Positions 44,144 to 52,925 of a DNA stretch of 64,000 nt are shown here, one piece after another (within the stretch, counting starts at the first letter, position 1; each line of letters begins with the position of its first letter). Below the pieces are notes generated by a model that worked only from the letters and a program-made list of their open reading frames with translations, was not told the DNA's origin and did not search any database. Source of the DNA: Candidatus Kryptoniota bacterium (GTDB lineage: Bacteria > Bacteroidota > Ignavibacteria > Kryptoniales > JAKASW01); contig JAHECO010000011.1 of assembly GCA_024641705.1 (NCBI GenBank), positions 1-64,000 on the forward strand, read 5' to 3'. Both the position numbers and the translations under genes were made by a program.

Positions 44144-44643
44144 TGTCTTTCTCCCTGTTCTGTCTTAACAAAAGATTGCATTTTCTTCCTCGCCCGAAAC
44201 AGCTTCACCTTCACACTGGAGACGGTCAGGCCCGTAGCGGCAGCTATGTCGTCGTACGACAGCTCGTCCTCCGCCCGCATGAGTAGAACCACACGGTCAA
44301 CTTCGGGGAGCGTCTGAAGCGCTTTGAGCGCAACCTCCAGGTCATAGCGGTCCTGAAAGCGCTCCTCGGTGTTTCTGCCGCTGTCATGCACCTCCTGGTC
44401 GATCCGGGTAATCTTTTTCCTCTTGCCTTTCTCGCGCAGCCAGAGGTTCTTCGCTATCGCAAAGAGGTACGCTTTGACCGATTCGAAGCGCATCTCCGTC
44501 CCCGCGGTCCAGACCCGCACGAAAGTTTCCGAGGTTATGTCCTTCGCGTCGTCCGCGTTTCCCGTGAGCCAGAAGCAGAAGCGATAAACGTCGTCTGCAT
44601 AGAGGTGGTATAGCCGCTCGAAAGTCATATTATCCTGAATCAC
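44134..44643 (-). CDS. ECF-type RNA polymerase sigma factor (sigma-70 family)
   Basis: The 169-residue protein has region 2 (FERLYHLYADDVYRFCFWLTG and DAKDITSETFVRVW) and region 4 (LQTLPEVDRVVLLMRAEDEL followed by SYDDIAAATGLTVSSVKVKLFRARKKM), the standard ECF plan and length. It starts with an ATG at 44643; an AT-rich stretch lies upstream. It is translated together with the membrane protein downstream, its likely regulator. Targets cannot be told from the window. Confidence 0.93.
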   Translation of the reverse strand: MIQDNMTFERLYHLYADDVYRFCFWLTGNADDAKDITSETFVRVWTAGTEMRFESVKAYLFAIAKNLWLREKGKRKKITRIDQEVHDSGRNTEERFQDRYDLEVALKALQTLPEVDRVVLLMRAEDELSYDDIAAATGLTVSSVKVKLFRARKKMQSFVKTEQGERQCK

Positions 44644-44814
44644 GTATATAATATCCTTGAAGCCGGCCTGAAGTTACACGCTATTTCTATTTTATTTTAC
44701 TGGAAGGACCCGCCAGCCAAATTAAGATGTCATTGCGCGTCCGTCCACACTGCGTATTGACCACGCGACGATCCCTGACATACAGGTACCGAGCAGTTTT
44801 CGCTTAAGAAATAA

Positions 44815-44925
44815 ACATTACACAGAGTCCCACTGAGAAAAGACAGAGAGACACAGAGAAAATCTATTCTCTGTGCTCTCGGGCCTTCCAACTGCTCTCT
44901 GTGGATCTCTGTGTAACGACTTTGC
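44815..44925. repeat. CACAGAG/CTCTGTG palindromic repeat, copy 2
   Basis: ATTACACAGAGTCCCACTGAG at one end is mirrored by TCTGTGGATCTCTGTGTAAC at the other, with GAGAGACACAGAG and CTCTGTGCTCTC in the middle. It lies in the gene-free stretch 44644-45128. A CATGATCGGGACTCGCGATGACGGG end of the CATTGCGAGG family follows at about 44970-44995. No gene is visible in the gap. Confidence 0.65.
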
Positions 44926-45128
44926 GCGCGAAAAGGTACGGTTCGCCACCCCCCGATCACGCATCCGCATGATCGGGACTCGCGATGACGGGAGGTTTGG
45001 AAGGGGAGGGCCACTGGCTACGACAGGCAACTTTCCGTATCGTCATCCGCCTGTCGCATCCGGGATAATCCTTCGCGGAACTCCGTACCTGCCATCCGGG
45101 TTTCGGATAGTCAAGGAGGACTGACGAT

Positions 45129-45515
45129 ATGAACGAAACGCATAAACCGGCGGGCTATAATTCTGTCTCGCCGTACCTCATAGTCGACGGAGCCGCGCGC
45201 ACCATCGAATTCCTGACCGGAGTGTTCGGTGCCGTCGAGCTGAGGCGGATCCCGACGCCGAACGGGAAGATCATGCACGCGGAGGTGAAGATCGACGACA
45301 GCGTAATCATGCTCACGGACGGCGCGGAGAACTGGCCGCCTATCGAGTCGAACGTGCATATATATGTCCGCGACGTTGATGAGACATACAGGCGTGCTCT
45401 CGCGGCAGGCGCAACCTCCGTGCAGGAGCTGGTGAAGAGGGGCGACGAGAACAAGCGCGGCGGCGTAAAGGATGCCGGCGGCACGACGTGGTGGATAGCG
45501 ACAAAGGTGGAGTAG
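45129..45515 (+). CDS. VOC (glyoxalase/bleomycin-resistance fold) family protein
   Basis: The 128-residue protein matches PhnB-like VOC domains: VSPYLIVDGAARTIEFLTGVFGA, MHAEVKIDDSVIMLTD, then VHIYVRDVDETYRRALAAGA and GVKDAGGTTWWIATKVE. The ATG has AAGGAGG 10-12 bases upstream. One-domain VOC proteins act as dimers in metal-dependent conversions or drug binding; the substrate is unknown. A single gene. Confidence 0.92.
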   Translation: MNETHKPAGYNSVSPYLIVDGAARTIEFLTGVFGAVELRRIPTPNGKIMHAEVKIDDSVIMLTDGAENWPPIESNVHIYVRDVDETYRRALAAGATSVQELVKRGDENKRGGVKDAGGTTWWIATKVE

Positions 45516-45560
45516 AGGCATAATGGCACATGGACTGGCTACTCATCCCTCTCCCTAACC

Positions 45561-45687
45561 GAGGCTGTCCAGAAAGTCTTGTCTGTCATGCTGAACGAAG
45601 TGAAACATCCATTTTTCAGAACGAATAAGTGGATTCTTCAGTCGCTCCGCTCCTTCAGAATGACATTTTCCTTGTTTTGGGACAACC
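45561..45687 (+). repeat. 127-bp dispersed element, copy 2
   Basis: This is the second copy of the element at 37693-37819, of equal length and orientation. It is followed by a palindromic stretch rich in CGGATT/TCGTCCGACC words and by GGCCTCGCGATGACAGG, an end of the CATTGCGAGG family, at 45771-45787. Together these account for most of the gap 45516-45852. Confidence 0.85.
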
Positions 45688-45852
45688 TCGAGATCCGGAC
45701 AAGATCGGGCCGGATTTCGTCCGACCTACACGGTCGGACTCAACCACACCCGCCCATACATAACATGGGCGGCCTCGCGATGACAGGTTTATTATAGGAC
45801 TTGCCCCTGTCAATTGACCGGTTATCGCTCGGCCGCTCAGAATCTCAACGCG

Positions 45853-46848
45853 TTACTCCCACCAGTCCGCGATGAGATATTTCCCCACGGTCTTATCCCT
45901 GACGTCCTTCAGCGCAGTGCTGCTGTATTGAACGAGTGAAGTACCTTTCTGGACATAAGAGATGTTCGAACCCGCGAGGACGACGCCCCCATAAATGCTC
46001 GAAGTACCGGTCTGCGTGACCGTGATGCTGCCGCTGCCATAGACAATTACTAATCCGTGAAATGTGAATTGTCCCGACATGTCCAGGTTCCCGTTCACGA
46101 TAAGTATCCCGGAGCCGGTAACGGGTCTGGTAATCTTCGTAGTCCCGGTGAAATAGGTTATTTGCGGACTAGCGTCCGTCCCGAGTGTGCCGGAGCTGAA
46201 TGTCTGGCCGGTATACACAGTTGCCAACCGAATCATTTCATCGGCGAACGAGGTGTAGTCGGGCAGGTTGGAGACCACTTCGGTGTCCGGCGTTACGGTT
46301 CCTCTGCCGTTGATGTTGTTGTTCAGCGAAATGCTTCCCGACGACGCCGTTGAGTTGAGTGCAATTCCCGCCACTGAATCTGCGGGCAGCACAGGGGTCC
46401 CATCCGGATTCTTGTCGACCCCGCTGATGGTTGCGGTTCCCGACACGGTCAACGAAGCGGATTTGCTGGCTGACATGCTGACACCACCAGCGACAGGTGG
46501 GATGTCAATTGGGACTGCATAGAGTTTGTTTGTGACAGTGTCGTTAAAGGTGTTGAACGTCCCGACGCTTGTCATTTTCAGGGTGTCCGTGGCAACCTGG
46601 GCGATATTCACAGTCGCGCTTCCGCCCAATATTGAATCGATGGTGAACGTTCCATTCAGCGAAGGGCTCTCTTTCAGTTTCAATATATAGATTTCGGCCG
46701 CACTCGAAGCCACGTCCTCCGCACATGTCTGGTCATAGTCGCCGACGTAATTTGTCACGGCATCGGTCGCGCGCCTGTTCAGGTTGAAACCGATTATCGA
46801 TAAAGAGAATATGAGTGTCAAAACCGCTATTACCGCCATTCTTCCCAT
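45853..46848 (-). CDS. Pilin-like/PilX-type exported protein
   Basis: The 331-residue protein has an N-terminal membrane helix directly after a short basic start (MGRMAVIAVLTLIFSLSIIGFNL), as in class III or pseudopilin-like proteins without a long leader. The following 300 residues are rich in Ser, Thr, Gly and Val and look beta-helical, with LIVNGNLDMSGQFTFHGLVIVYG typical of the PilX-type proteins that carry repeated short strands. It is the last of three genes with the same plan and is probably an envelope or pilus-associated protein. Confidence 0.65.
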   Translation of the reverse strand: MGRMAVIAVLTLIFSLSIIGFNLNRRATDAVTNYVGDYDQTCAEDVASSAAEIYILKLKESPSLNGTFTIDSILGGSATVNIAQVATDTLKMTSVGTFNTFNDTVTNKLYAVPIDIPPVAGGVSMSASKSASLTVSGTATISGVDKNPDGTPVLPADSVAGIALNSTASSGSISLNNNINGRGTVTPDTEVVSNLPDYTSFADEMIRLATVYTGQTFSSGTLGTDASPQITYFTGTTKITRPVTGSGILIVNGNLDMSGQFTFHGLVIVYGSGSITVTQTGTSSIYGGVVLAGSNISYVQKGTSLVQYSSTALKDVRDKTVGKYLIADWWE

Positions 46849-46866
46849 GGTTTTCCTCCATTCCGA

Positions 46867-47457
46867 TCACATCAATGAGCGGAGATTTTTCGGACTTACG
46901 TACTGTACCCAATATGCGCCGGCATAGGTCGTGTCCGACATAAGCATATTGGGGCTCTGAACCATGAGCGCGATCCTCACAGACTTGATTTTGGACAGGA
47001 CACCCTGGTCCGACGTCCCACCGGCAGGTACTGGTATTTCTGTCCCGGTACTATCGAAGTAAGTAAGAAGGAACGAAGTCTGCCCGAGGCTTGCACCCGT
47101 TGGCGAACTACTGTTAACAGACCGGTAGAGAATCAGCATATTCGGGTTCAATCCGCTGCCGACAAGGGGTGTGCTTATCCAGTATCGCACCGTGTCGGGA
47201 TTGCCGTCCTTCTCCAGATCGGTGCGAAACGTGATCGCACTTGTGTCGGCAAATATTATGGCAGGCGATGACCTGAAGCCTATCTTATAAAAATCATACG
47301 TGATGCCGTCTGCGATAGCGGTCAGATTGGTCTGAGTTATTACCCGAACGTTCGTGTCGGAACCGGTATCCGCGAGCGAGACGTTCATCTTGATAACCGC
47401 CAGCATGATCAAGCTGGCCATCACCGCCGAGCCGATCGTATCCATCATTGTATCCAC
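46867..47457 (-). CDS. Pilin-like exported protein, minor pseudopilin-type
   Basis: The 196-residue protein begins with a hydrophobic helix (IGSAVMASLIMLAVIKMNVSLA) close to the N-terminus, then a beta-rich domain with ITYDFYKIGFRSSPAIIFAD and RYWISTPLVGSGLNPNMLI. The shape is that of PilW-like minor pseudopilins, although the G/E+5 prepilin cleavage motif is not clear. It lies 9 bases before the first gene's end in transcription order and 18 bases before the next, so the three form one operon. Confidence 0.65.
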   Translation of the reverse strand: MDTMMDTIGSAVMASLIMLAVIKMNVSLADTGSDTNVRVITQTNLTAIADGITYDFYKIGFRSSPAIIFADTSAITFRTDLEKDGNPDTVRYWISTPLVGSGLNPNMLILYRSVNSSSPTGASLGQTSFLLTYFDSTGTEIPVPAGGTSDQGVLSKIKSVRIALMVQSPNMLMSDTTYAGAYWVQYVSPKNLRSLM

Positions 47458-47465
47458 GCGCTCTC

Positions 47466-47981
47466 CTATTTTTTATATCTGTAAGAAACAATCTTGGAAA
47501 TCACAATGGTGTCACCCGGAGTAGTGATGTACGGGCTCCTTACGGTGACATCTATCCTTTTCAGAAAAGTCTGAGTACCGGCGTTTACATCCGGCGAAGT
47601 CTCCGTTACATAATAGACCCTGCAAGTTCTCCAGAAATATCCGAGACGGGGTGTGAGAACCGAATCCTGATATCCGTTGTAATCGTCAATGTCGTTGAAT
47701 GTAGTCGGATCGTCGGCAACCTCGCCGGAATCCGGACCGAGTTGTGACGGAGGTGTAAGAACTTCTACGGTGTCGGTCGAAAGCGGAGGGAGAACCATCT
47801 GGTCGAAATACTTCACCGTGATCTTTTCCACCATCGCCTGTCCGATTGCCGTTCCGGTGATCATCGCTTCGGATCCGTCGACCAGATCGGTCTGATTGAG
47901 GACGAGTTTATTTGCCGAGATGGTGACGCTTGCGAGAATGCCTAGGGCGACGAGAGCAAGCAGCATTTGTCCGGTTCCCAT
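47466..47981 (-). CDS. Pilin-like exported protein, first of three
   Basis: I start it at the ATG at 47981, since the upstream extension is basic and lacks sense; this gives 171 residues beginning MGTGQMLLALVALGILASVT, a hydrophobic helix next to the N-terminus. The rest holds D/T-rich loops and ends in KIVSYRYKK. It is the first gene of the three-gene group 45853-47981. No secretion ATPase or prepilin peptidase is nearby, so the assembly machine must be elsewhere. Confidence 0.65.
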   Translation of the reverse strand: MGTGQMLLALVALGILASVTISANKLVLNQTDLVDGSEAMITGTAIGQAMVEKITVKYFDQMVLPPLSTDTVEVLTPPSQLGPDSGEVADDPTTFNDIDDYNGYQDSVLTPRLGYFWRTCRVYYVTETSPDVNAGTQTFLKRIDVTVRSPYITTPGDTIVISKIVSYRYKK

Positions 47982-48339
47982 AATTGTGCTCCTTCTTCTC
48001 ACGTCCGGACATAACAAGTGCTCTTGTTTTGAATGAGGTGATTTTTATTTCATGAGAGGACCAGCTGTATATTTCGAGGTTGAGTCCAGACGCTTTCCAG
48101 CGCTCTAATTGTCAAACCCTATGCCGTGCGAAATACCGAATTTGCGGATGAGAAAGAGCATAATCCGAATAAACGTGCGGTAAAAACATCTTTGCCGGTG
48201 AAATAATTTCCGATCCTCTTTGATGCTGCACGACTAATCGAACTTCTTTCTGAACTTTTCCCGGCAACTTGAACAAGAGAATCGTTGCGATGGAAGCAAC
48301 CCGGTCGATCGGCAAAGTCGTGATTTTTGTCGCCGCCCG

Positions 48340-48540
48340 CCAATTAACCTGTCATTGCGAGGGGGACATCCCGCGAGGCGCGGCGCCGTCATATGCCGCA
48401 TTGCGCCTGCGCAGCGGAGCGCTTCCGCCTCCATGTCGTTTCGGCGGACGGGTCGGCACACATGTGCGGCATCCCGCATATTCCATCAAGATGATGACGA
48501 GCGGGATAAATAATTCCGGACGGGACGATGACAGGAGTGT
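48340..48540. repeat. CATTGCGAGG-type repeat, compound copy
   Basis: In the gene-free stretch 47982-48639, CCTGTCATTGCGAGGGGGAC at 48349 is followed by CATCCCGCGAGGCGCGGC and, at the far end, GGGACGATGACAGGAG near 48520-48536. Between them is a GC-rich stretch with inverted CATCCCGC/GCGGCATCCCGC words. The rest of the gap (47982-48340) shows no feature I can support. Confidence 0.6.
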
Positions 48541-48639
48541 TTGGGTTCCGGCCAGGCTACTCCCCCTGCAATTCCGTTAGAATCCGTCCCATCCGTGTGC
48601 TATCTTCTCCAAAAGCATCATCGGTCCAAACCGGAGGCA

Positions 48640-49206
48640 GATATGAGTAATTCCACTTCCAATCCCACCGCAACGAAAATCAGGACCCGAGCAGCAGGCC
48701 TGTTAGCCCTCCTTTTCCTGAGCCCGGCGATTCTCCTCGCGCAGAAAACTTTCGATGTGAGGTCGCCGAACGGTGCCGTCAACCTGACGGTGCAGGCGGG
48801 TACTGAACTTGAATGGTCCGTCCAGGACAGCGGCCGGCCGATAATCGCGCCGTCAGCGATCGCACTGCGGCTGCAAGGCGGCGAGGTGCTCGGAGATAAC
48901 GCGAAGATAATTTCCTCGAGCATGGAGAAAGTGGACAGCTCGTTTGTCGCGATCGACTACATCAAGTCGACCGTCCCCGACAGATACAACCAGCTTACTT
49001 TGCATTGCGAGGGCGATTACGGCGTGATATTCAGAGTGTATGACGATGCAGTCGCGTACCGGTTCTTCACGGACAGGAAGGGCGAGGTCTTCGTCACAAA
49101 CGAAGATGCCAACTTCAATTTCACGGGCGACGACCAGGCATTCATTCCGTATATGAACGACTATCGCGACGGCAAGATTTTCAATTCATCCTTCGAAGCG
49201 CTGTAG
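48640..49206 (+). pseudogene. Truncated GH97 glycosidase (N-terminal domain only)
   Basis: The 188-residue frame starts at ATG 48640 behind GGAGGCAGAT, with a signal peptide (residues about 14-34). The sequence matches the GH97 N-terminal beta-sandwich (SusB-like alpha-glucosidase/alpha-galactosidase): FDVRSPNGAVNLTVQAG, SAIALRLQGGEVLG, then GVIFRVYDDAVAYRFF and FNFTGDDQAFIPY. Intact GH97 enzymes have about 650-700 residues with a catalytic barrel; here the frame ends in NSSFEAL just where it meets the 3' end of an unrelated convergent gene. It is a deletion remnant. Confidence 0.8.
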
Positions 49207-49657
49207 CGCGGGTCGCTATGTATAAAATGGAGTCCGGGCTGACGGGGATGCCGAAAATCATTCTTACGTTGACTTTCCCGGTCTCGGTCAGGATTGACTC
49301 CGACACGCCGACATCGAAAGAATCGATGTACACAATTACCGGTACGATGTTGGTGGAAGACAATGGCGTTAGAAGTGAATCAAGGACACCGCGTACGAAA
49401 GTGCTCAGCGGCACGGTGAGGCGGTAGGGTACTGTCTTTTCAAACATGCCGACTAGCCCGGTGCCCACGGTGGTCGAATCCGCCTTCCGCCGGTCGATGA
49501 CTTTGCTGATTCTGACATTGGAGTCGGCGATTCGGTGCGACGCGATTATTTCGCTTGAGTAATTGGGTTTCATCAGAACTTCACTCCCCCCACATCCTAT
49601 GAGTAGAAGAGCGAATGAGATGAATGTTGCTTTCACGAGAATGCTTTCTTTGCTCAT
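49181..49657 (-). pseudogene. Lipoprotein gene truncated at its 3' end
   Basis: The 158-residue frame has a lipoprotein signal (FALLLIGC, Cys22 as lipid anchor) and a body with SNVRISKVIDRRKADSTTVGTG and VPVIVYIDSFDVGVSES that resembles a periplasmic lipoprotein of unknown role. The last residues (ATALRRMN) are read from the other gene's DNA, as the frame runs into the end of the GH97 remnant around 49195-49210. The true C-terminus is therefore lost. Confidence 0.6.
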
Positions 49658-49831
49658 GTGGATTCCCCTTAATTATGCTTCATGTTGGGCGCAACATAAC
49701 AAGCCAATGCCGAATTTCAAAACTGTTCTCGCGGAGGTCGAAGAGTCATTCGTCGCATTCGTGTTATACTTGTTACCCCGGGTCCTTCCTCAGGAGATAG
49801 TTCGGTATCGGCGGTCGTTCCGTGTTCACCT

Positions 49832-50544
49832 TTAGAAATTGTATGCCAATCCCAATCTCAGGGCTATTCCTCCCAGGTTGAGATTTTGAAATTTCGTGAC
49901 CACGCCGGTGTCGACATTCTGAATTTTCCAGTCCGCGGGTTCGTACGAATATTCAATTTCGCCGTTCAACGACAATTCATGATATATCGGGACATCGAAC
50001 CCCGTAAGGAAATGGACATCGAACGGATTAGCCGTGCCTTTCAGCCAGGTTCTGGGAATCCCCGGTTCGGGAAATTGTTCCTGCTCCCACCTCACGTACA
50101 GGATACCCACTCCCATCCCGAGGTAGGGGACGAAATGTGAATTGCCGGATGCAAGACGGTCCACCAGGGTAAGTTTAAATTGCAGTATCCCCAGAGTGTT
50201 CTTATCGGAATACGTATTCCCGCTCGGGACGAGCGTGGCCGTGAGCGCGTTGTCGAACATCCTGATGCCGGATGTCAGTCTTATTCCCCAGTTGGAAAAA
50301 TGGTACTCGCGCCATAAGCATTGAGCTCACTTCCGTTTCCGAAGCCGCCTGCAGCTGCGCTTACCGGGCTTCCATTTGAATAGTCGATCTGGTGCAGCCC
50401 TTGAATTTGGTACTCCAGCGGAACGAACCCGCCGACCTCAATGCCTATCTGGAACTTCTTCTGCTGGGCCGATGCGCGCGGAGCGAATGACAAGGTAATG
50501 AGAATAACAAATATTACGGGCGAAAGTTTTTTGATGTGCTTCAT
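49832..50544 (-). pseudogene. Outer-membrane beta-barrel protein (OmpW-like), frameshifted
   Basis: An N-terminal frame starting at ATG 50544 (AAAAGGGGTGG upstream) encodes a signal peptide (about 25 residues, ending RASAQ) and IGIEVGGFVPLEYQ, then stops at 50281 just after YGASTIFPTGE. The next frame continues with FSNWGIRLTSGIRMFDNAL to 49832, with barrel strands such as FVPYLGMGVGILYVRW and a final LGLAYNF typical of a C-terminal strand. One extra T in the run of five near 50297-50301 would join them into 237 residues. It may be a pseudogene, a slippage site or a sequencing error. Confidence 0.75.
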
Positions 50545-50989
50545 GTTGCCACCCCTTTTATGTTGATAAGAGCATTGAGGCCGACAAACAGGACTATCGT
50601 CCGCAGTTCGGCTCAATTCCGTCGAAGCCGTGCGCCAAGGACGTGCTTCGTTAAGACGCTTGTCGAACCTGAAATAGATTCAAGTTTGTTCCCCTCGTAA
50701 CCCGTTCCGGCTTCTGTTTGCCCGCAACAGGTCGGTATCGTTCCTGGTTCTGGTTGCAACTCTATCTGAAACGGAGATTCTTCGTCGCGTCGGGCCACAA
50801 CTTACCGGGAAACATTGTGTGCTGTTGTGTCCCTCACCGGGCTAATATCCCGGCTGTGACGACGAAATTACCCTCGACTATCTTGCACGAATTTAACCGT
50901 CCCATGGCGGAATATCAACAAGCCTGATTGCACAAGCCCCAATTTGAAACCATTGAGCGAGGGATTTGGCGATGACAGGAGTGTTAACG

Positions 50990-51015
50990 GCACAGCCCCA
51001 TCGCCGGGGCTGTGC
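50990..51015. terminator. Perfect 10-bp hairpin downstream of the minus-strand gene
   Basis: GCACAGCCCC (50990-50999) and GGGGCTGTGC (51006-51015) form a perfect stem with a six-base loop, 50 bases beyond the stop of the gene ending at 51066. No T-run follows on the minus strand, so it would be an incomplete intrinsic terminator or part of the adjacent GCGATGACAGG repeat end (50969-50980). The rest of the gap 50545-51065 shows nothing I can support. Confidence 0.4.
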
Positions 51016-51065
51016 TTGTGCTGGTGGAGTTGGGAAAGGAAACGCGGCCTGTTCGATAAAGTGAG

Positions 51066-52217
51066 TTACTGGTTCTCGATAATCGTTGCCCTCTGGCGCA
51101 GGGCGTCGTAGCTTATCTCGTTCCTCGAGTACGCATCGATGTCCTTCTTCTTCAGGCTGATCAGTATGCCGCGGTCGCCCGACCCGAACGAATTGAATTG
51201 CACCGATACCAGTATGGACTCTCCCTCCGTGAGGAACCTGAGAGACGAACCGTAATTCCCGAGCGCCTTGACCACCAGCTTCTCCAGCTCGGGCGTCTTG
51301 TCCTTTTTCGGGCGCGGCCTGTCGCCTAATTCGATGAAATCCGGAACATCCGTCAACCTGCACACGAAGAACGCGCCCAGCCCCTTCAGGTAGATTCCTC
51401 TGCTGTTCGCGCCGAACAAGTAGCGGTGATCCCCCGGCGTCCGGTCGTCGATAGACTTGTCCAGTATAGTTTCCATGATGTCTATCGAGTCGTCGTGTCC
51501 CTTCAGATCGCTGATCTGAACCTTCTGCCCGAATGCCGCCTGCGTTTCGGACTGTGCCCGGTACGCCGACACTTCCTTCTTTGAAACTGTGTAGTACCTT
51601 GCCTGCATCGAATCGCCGCCCATCAAGAAGATTACGGAGATATGTTGCGCGGGCGTCAGCTTGTTCTCGGCATCGGCGTAGCTCGCGAGGAACTTCACCA
51701 CCTGTTTGTCCAGCTTTCCGATCATCTCTTTCGAAGCCTGCGCGCTCATGGTTTCTGCGCGCTTCAGGATTTCAATCTTAGGCGGATGCGCCCACCTGAC
51801 ATTCGGCCGGGAGCGCACTATCACCGAATCACGCGACGTCGTGCCTGAGTCCAACTTCATCATCGAAATCTCGTACTCCTTCATCGCCGAATCGAAAACG
51901 GCCATCGACGAGTCGAGCTCTGTCAAATCTATGATGTCTGTCTCGCGGCCGAGCCTTCCCGCCAGCAAGCCTGAACCGAACATCCTGTCGGACTGATTCA
52001 CCAGGAAGAGAAGTCCGTAGCCGGGGAGATATGAACCGGACACCTGCGGCCTGCCGTAGTTCTCCCCGTCGATACCCTTCAGGAGTTGTCCGAGAATGCT
52101 GTTCATGACGCCTATGTCCGGATAAGAGTCCGCGTTCTTCTCCTGCGACGCCAGCGCCGCCGGCATCAGCAGCAGAAACGCAATCATGACCTTCAGTGCT
52201 GGATTATTCTTAATCAT
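51066..52217 (-). CDS. Exported protein of unknown function, linked to ECF sigma/anti-sigma genes
   Basis: This 383-residue protein has a signal peptide (MIKNNPALKVMIAFLLLMPAA, cleavage near LAS). The body is a mix of helices and strands with no known motif; SYLPGYGLLFLVNQ and FLMGGDSMQARYYTVSKKE stand out. It lies 42 bases after the anti-sigma gene in transcription order, so it is probably the third gene of a sigma/anti-sigma operon and a periplasmic partner of that pathway. Confidence 0.7.
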   Translation of the reverse strand: MIKNNPALKVMIAFLLLMPAALASQEKNADSYPDIGVMNSILGQLLKGIDGENYGRPQVSGSYLPGYGLLFLVNQSDRMFGSGLLAGRLGRETDIIDLTELDSSMAVFDSAMKEYEISMMKLDSGTTSRDSVIVRSRPNVRWAHPPKIEILKRAETMSAQASKEMIGKLDKQVVKFLASYADAENKLTPAQHISVIFLMGGDSMQARYYTVSKKEVSAYRAQSETQAAFGQKVQISDLKGHDDSIDIMETILDKSIDDRTPGDHRYLFGANSRGIYLKGLGAFFVCRLTDVPDFIELGDRPRPKKDKTPELEKLVVKALGNYGSSLRFLTEGESILVSVQFNSFGSGDRGILISLKKKDIDAYSRNEISYDALRQRATIIENQ

Positions 52218-52259
52218 TATATACTCCTTTTTGATGTCGGTGATGTTTCGCGGTGACTT

Positions 52260-52925
52260 CTATCTGACCGCACTTGCGAGCTTGACAACTCCGTCGAGAG
52301 CCGCGCGTGACTGGTAGTAAGCGATCTGATCCTGCTGCTGCAGGCGGTAAATATGATTCATAAGGTAAACCAGGTAGCCCCGCTCCTGGTCGTTGAGCTG
52401 GCGCGAGAATGCCGTGAGGTCGGTACGATACCGATCGGCCTGTCGCGCCTCGCTTGCCGCAATCATGTCGGATACAAGCTGCATGTCGTGCTGCCTCACG
52501 CTGTCGACGATAGCGGCGATCTTCGCGGAATCGATGGGAGCGTATCCCACCTTCGTCGTTCCGACCGTGATCGATATCGCCCCGCCGTCGTACCGGATAT
52601 TCGTGCCGAGGGTCAAAGCGGCCGCGAAAACTAAGACGAAGACTGCGGCGACACCGGCGCGCGCAAATTTTCTGAGACGGCGTTTCGACGGATCGGGTTC
52701 ATAACCTGTCGCAGGAGGGGCGGGAAGGAAGGCGAAATTCGGAGGACGCCCGTGCGCAGGCACATTCCAGCGGCTTAGTGCCGAAAGCGTTTGCCGGTAC
52801 TGCTCAACTTCCGACCTGCACTTCACGCACGACTCCAGATGCCGGCTTATCGCATCGTTCTCTTCTTCGTTCAACTCTCCGAGTACGAACGAGATGAGCT
52901 CTTCTTTGATATCCTCACATCGCAT
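52260..52925 (-). CDS. Anti-sigma factor with zf-HC2-type zinc finger
   Basis: The 221-residue protein starts with the zinc-finger anti-sigma domain: RCEDIKEELISFVLGELN, then H29-x3-C33-x2-C36 (HLESCVKC), typical of ZAS domains that bind region 2/4 of an ECF sigma. A single membrane helix lies at about residues 87-106 (AGVAAVFVLVFAAALTLG), so the C-terminal half is periplasmic and may sense a signal. It overlaps the sigma gene by 11 bases. Confidence 0.88.
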   Translation of the reverse strand: MRCEDIKEELISFVLGELNEEENDAISRHLESCVKCRSEVEQYRQTLSALSRWNVPAHGRPPNFAFLPAPPATGYEPDPSKRRLRKFARAGVAAVFVLVFAAALTLGTNIRYDGGAISITVGTTKVGYAPIDSAKIAAIVDSVRQHDMQLVSDMIAASEARQADRYRTDLTAFSRQLNDQERGYLVYLMNHIYRLQQQDQIAYYQSRAALDGVVKLASAVR

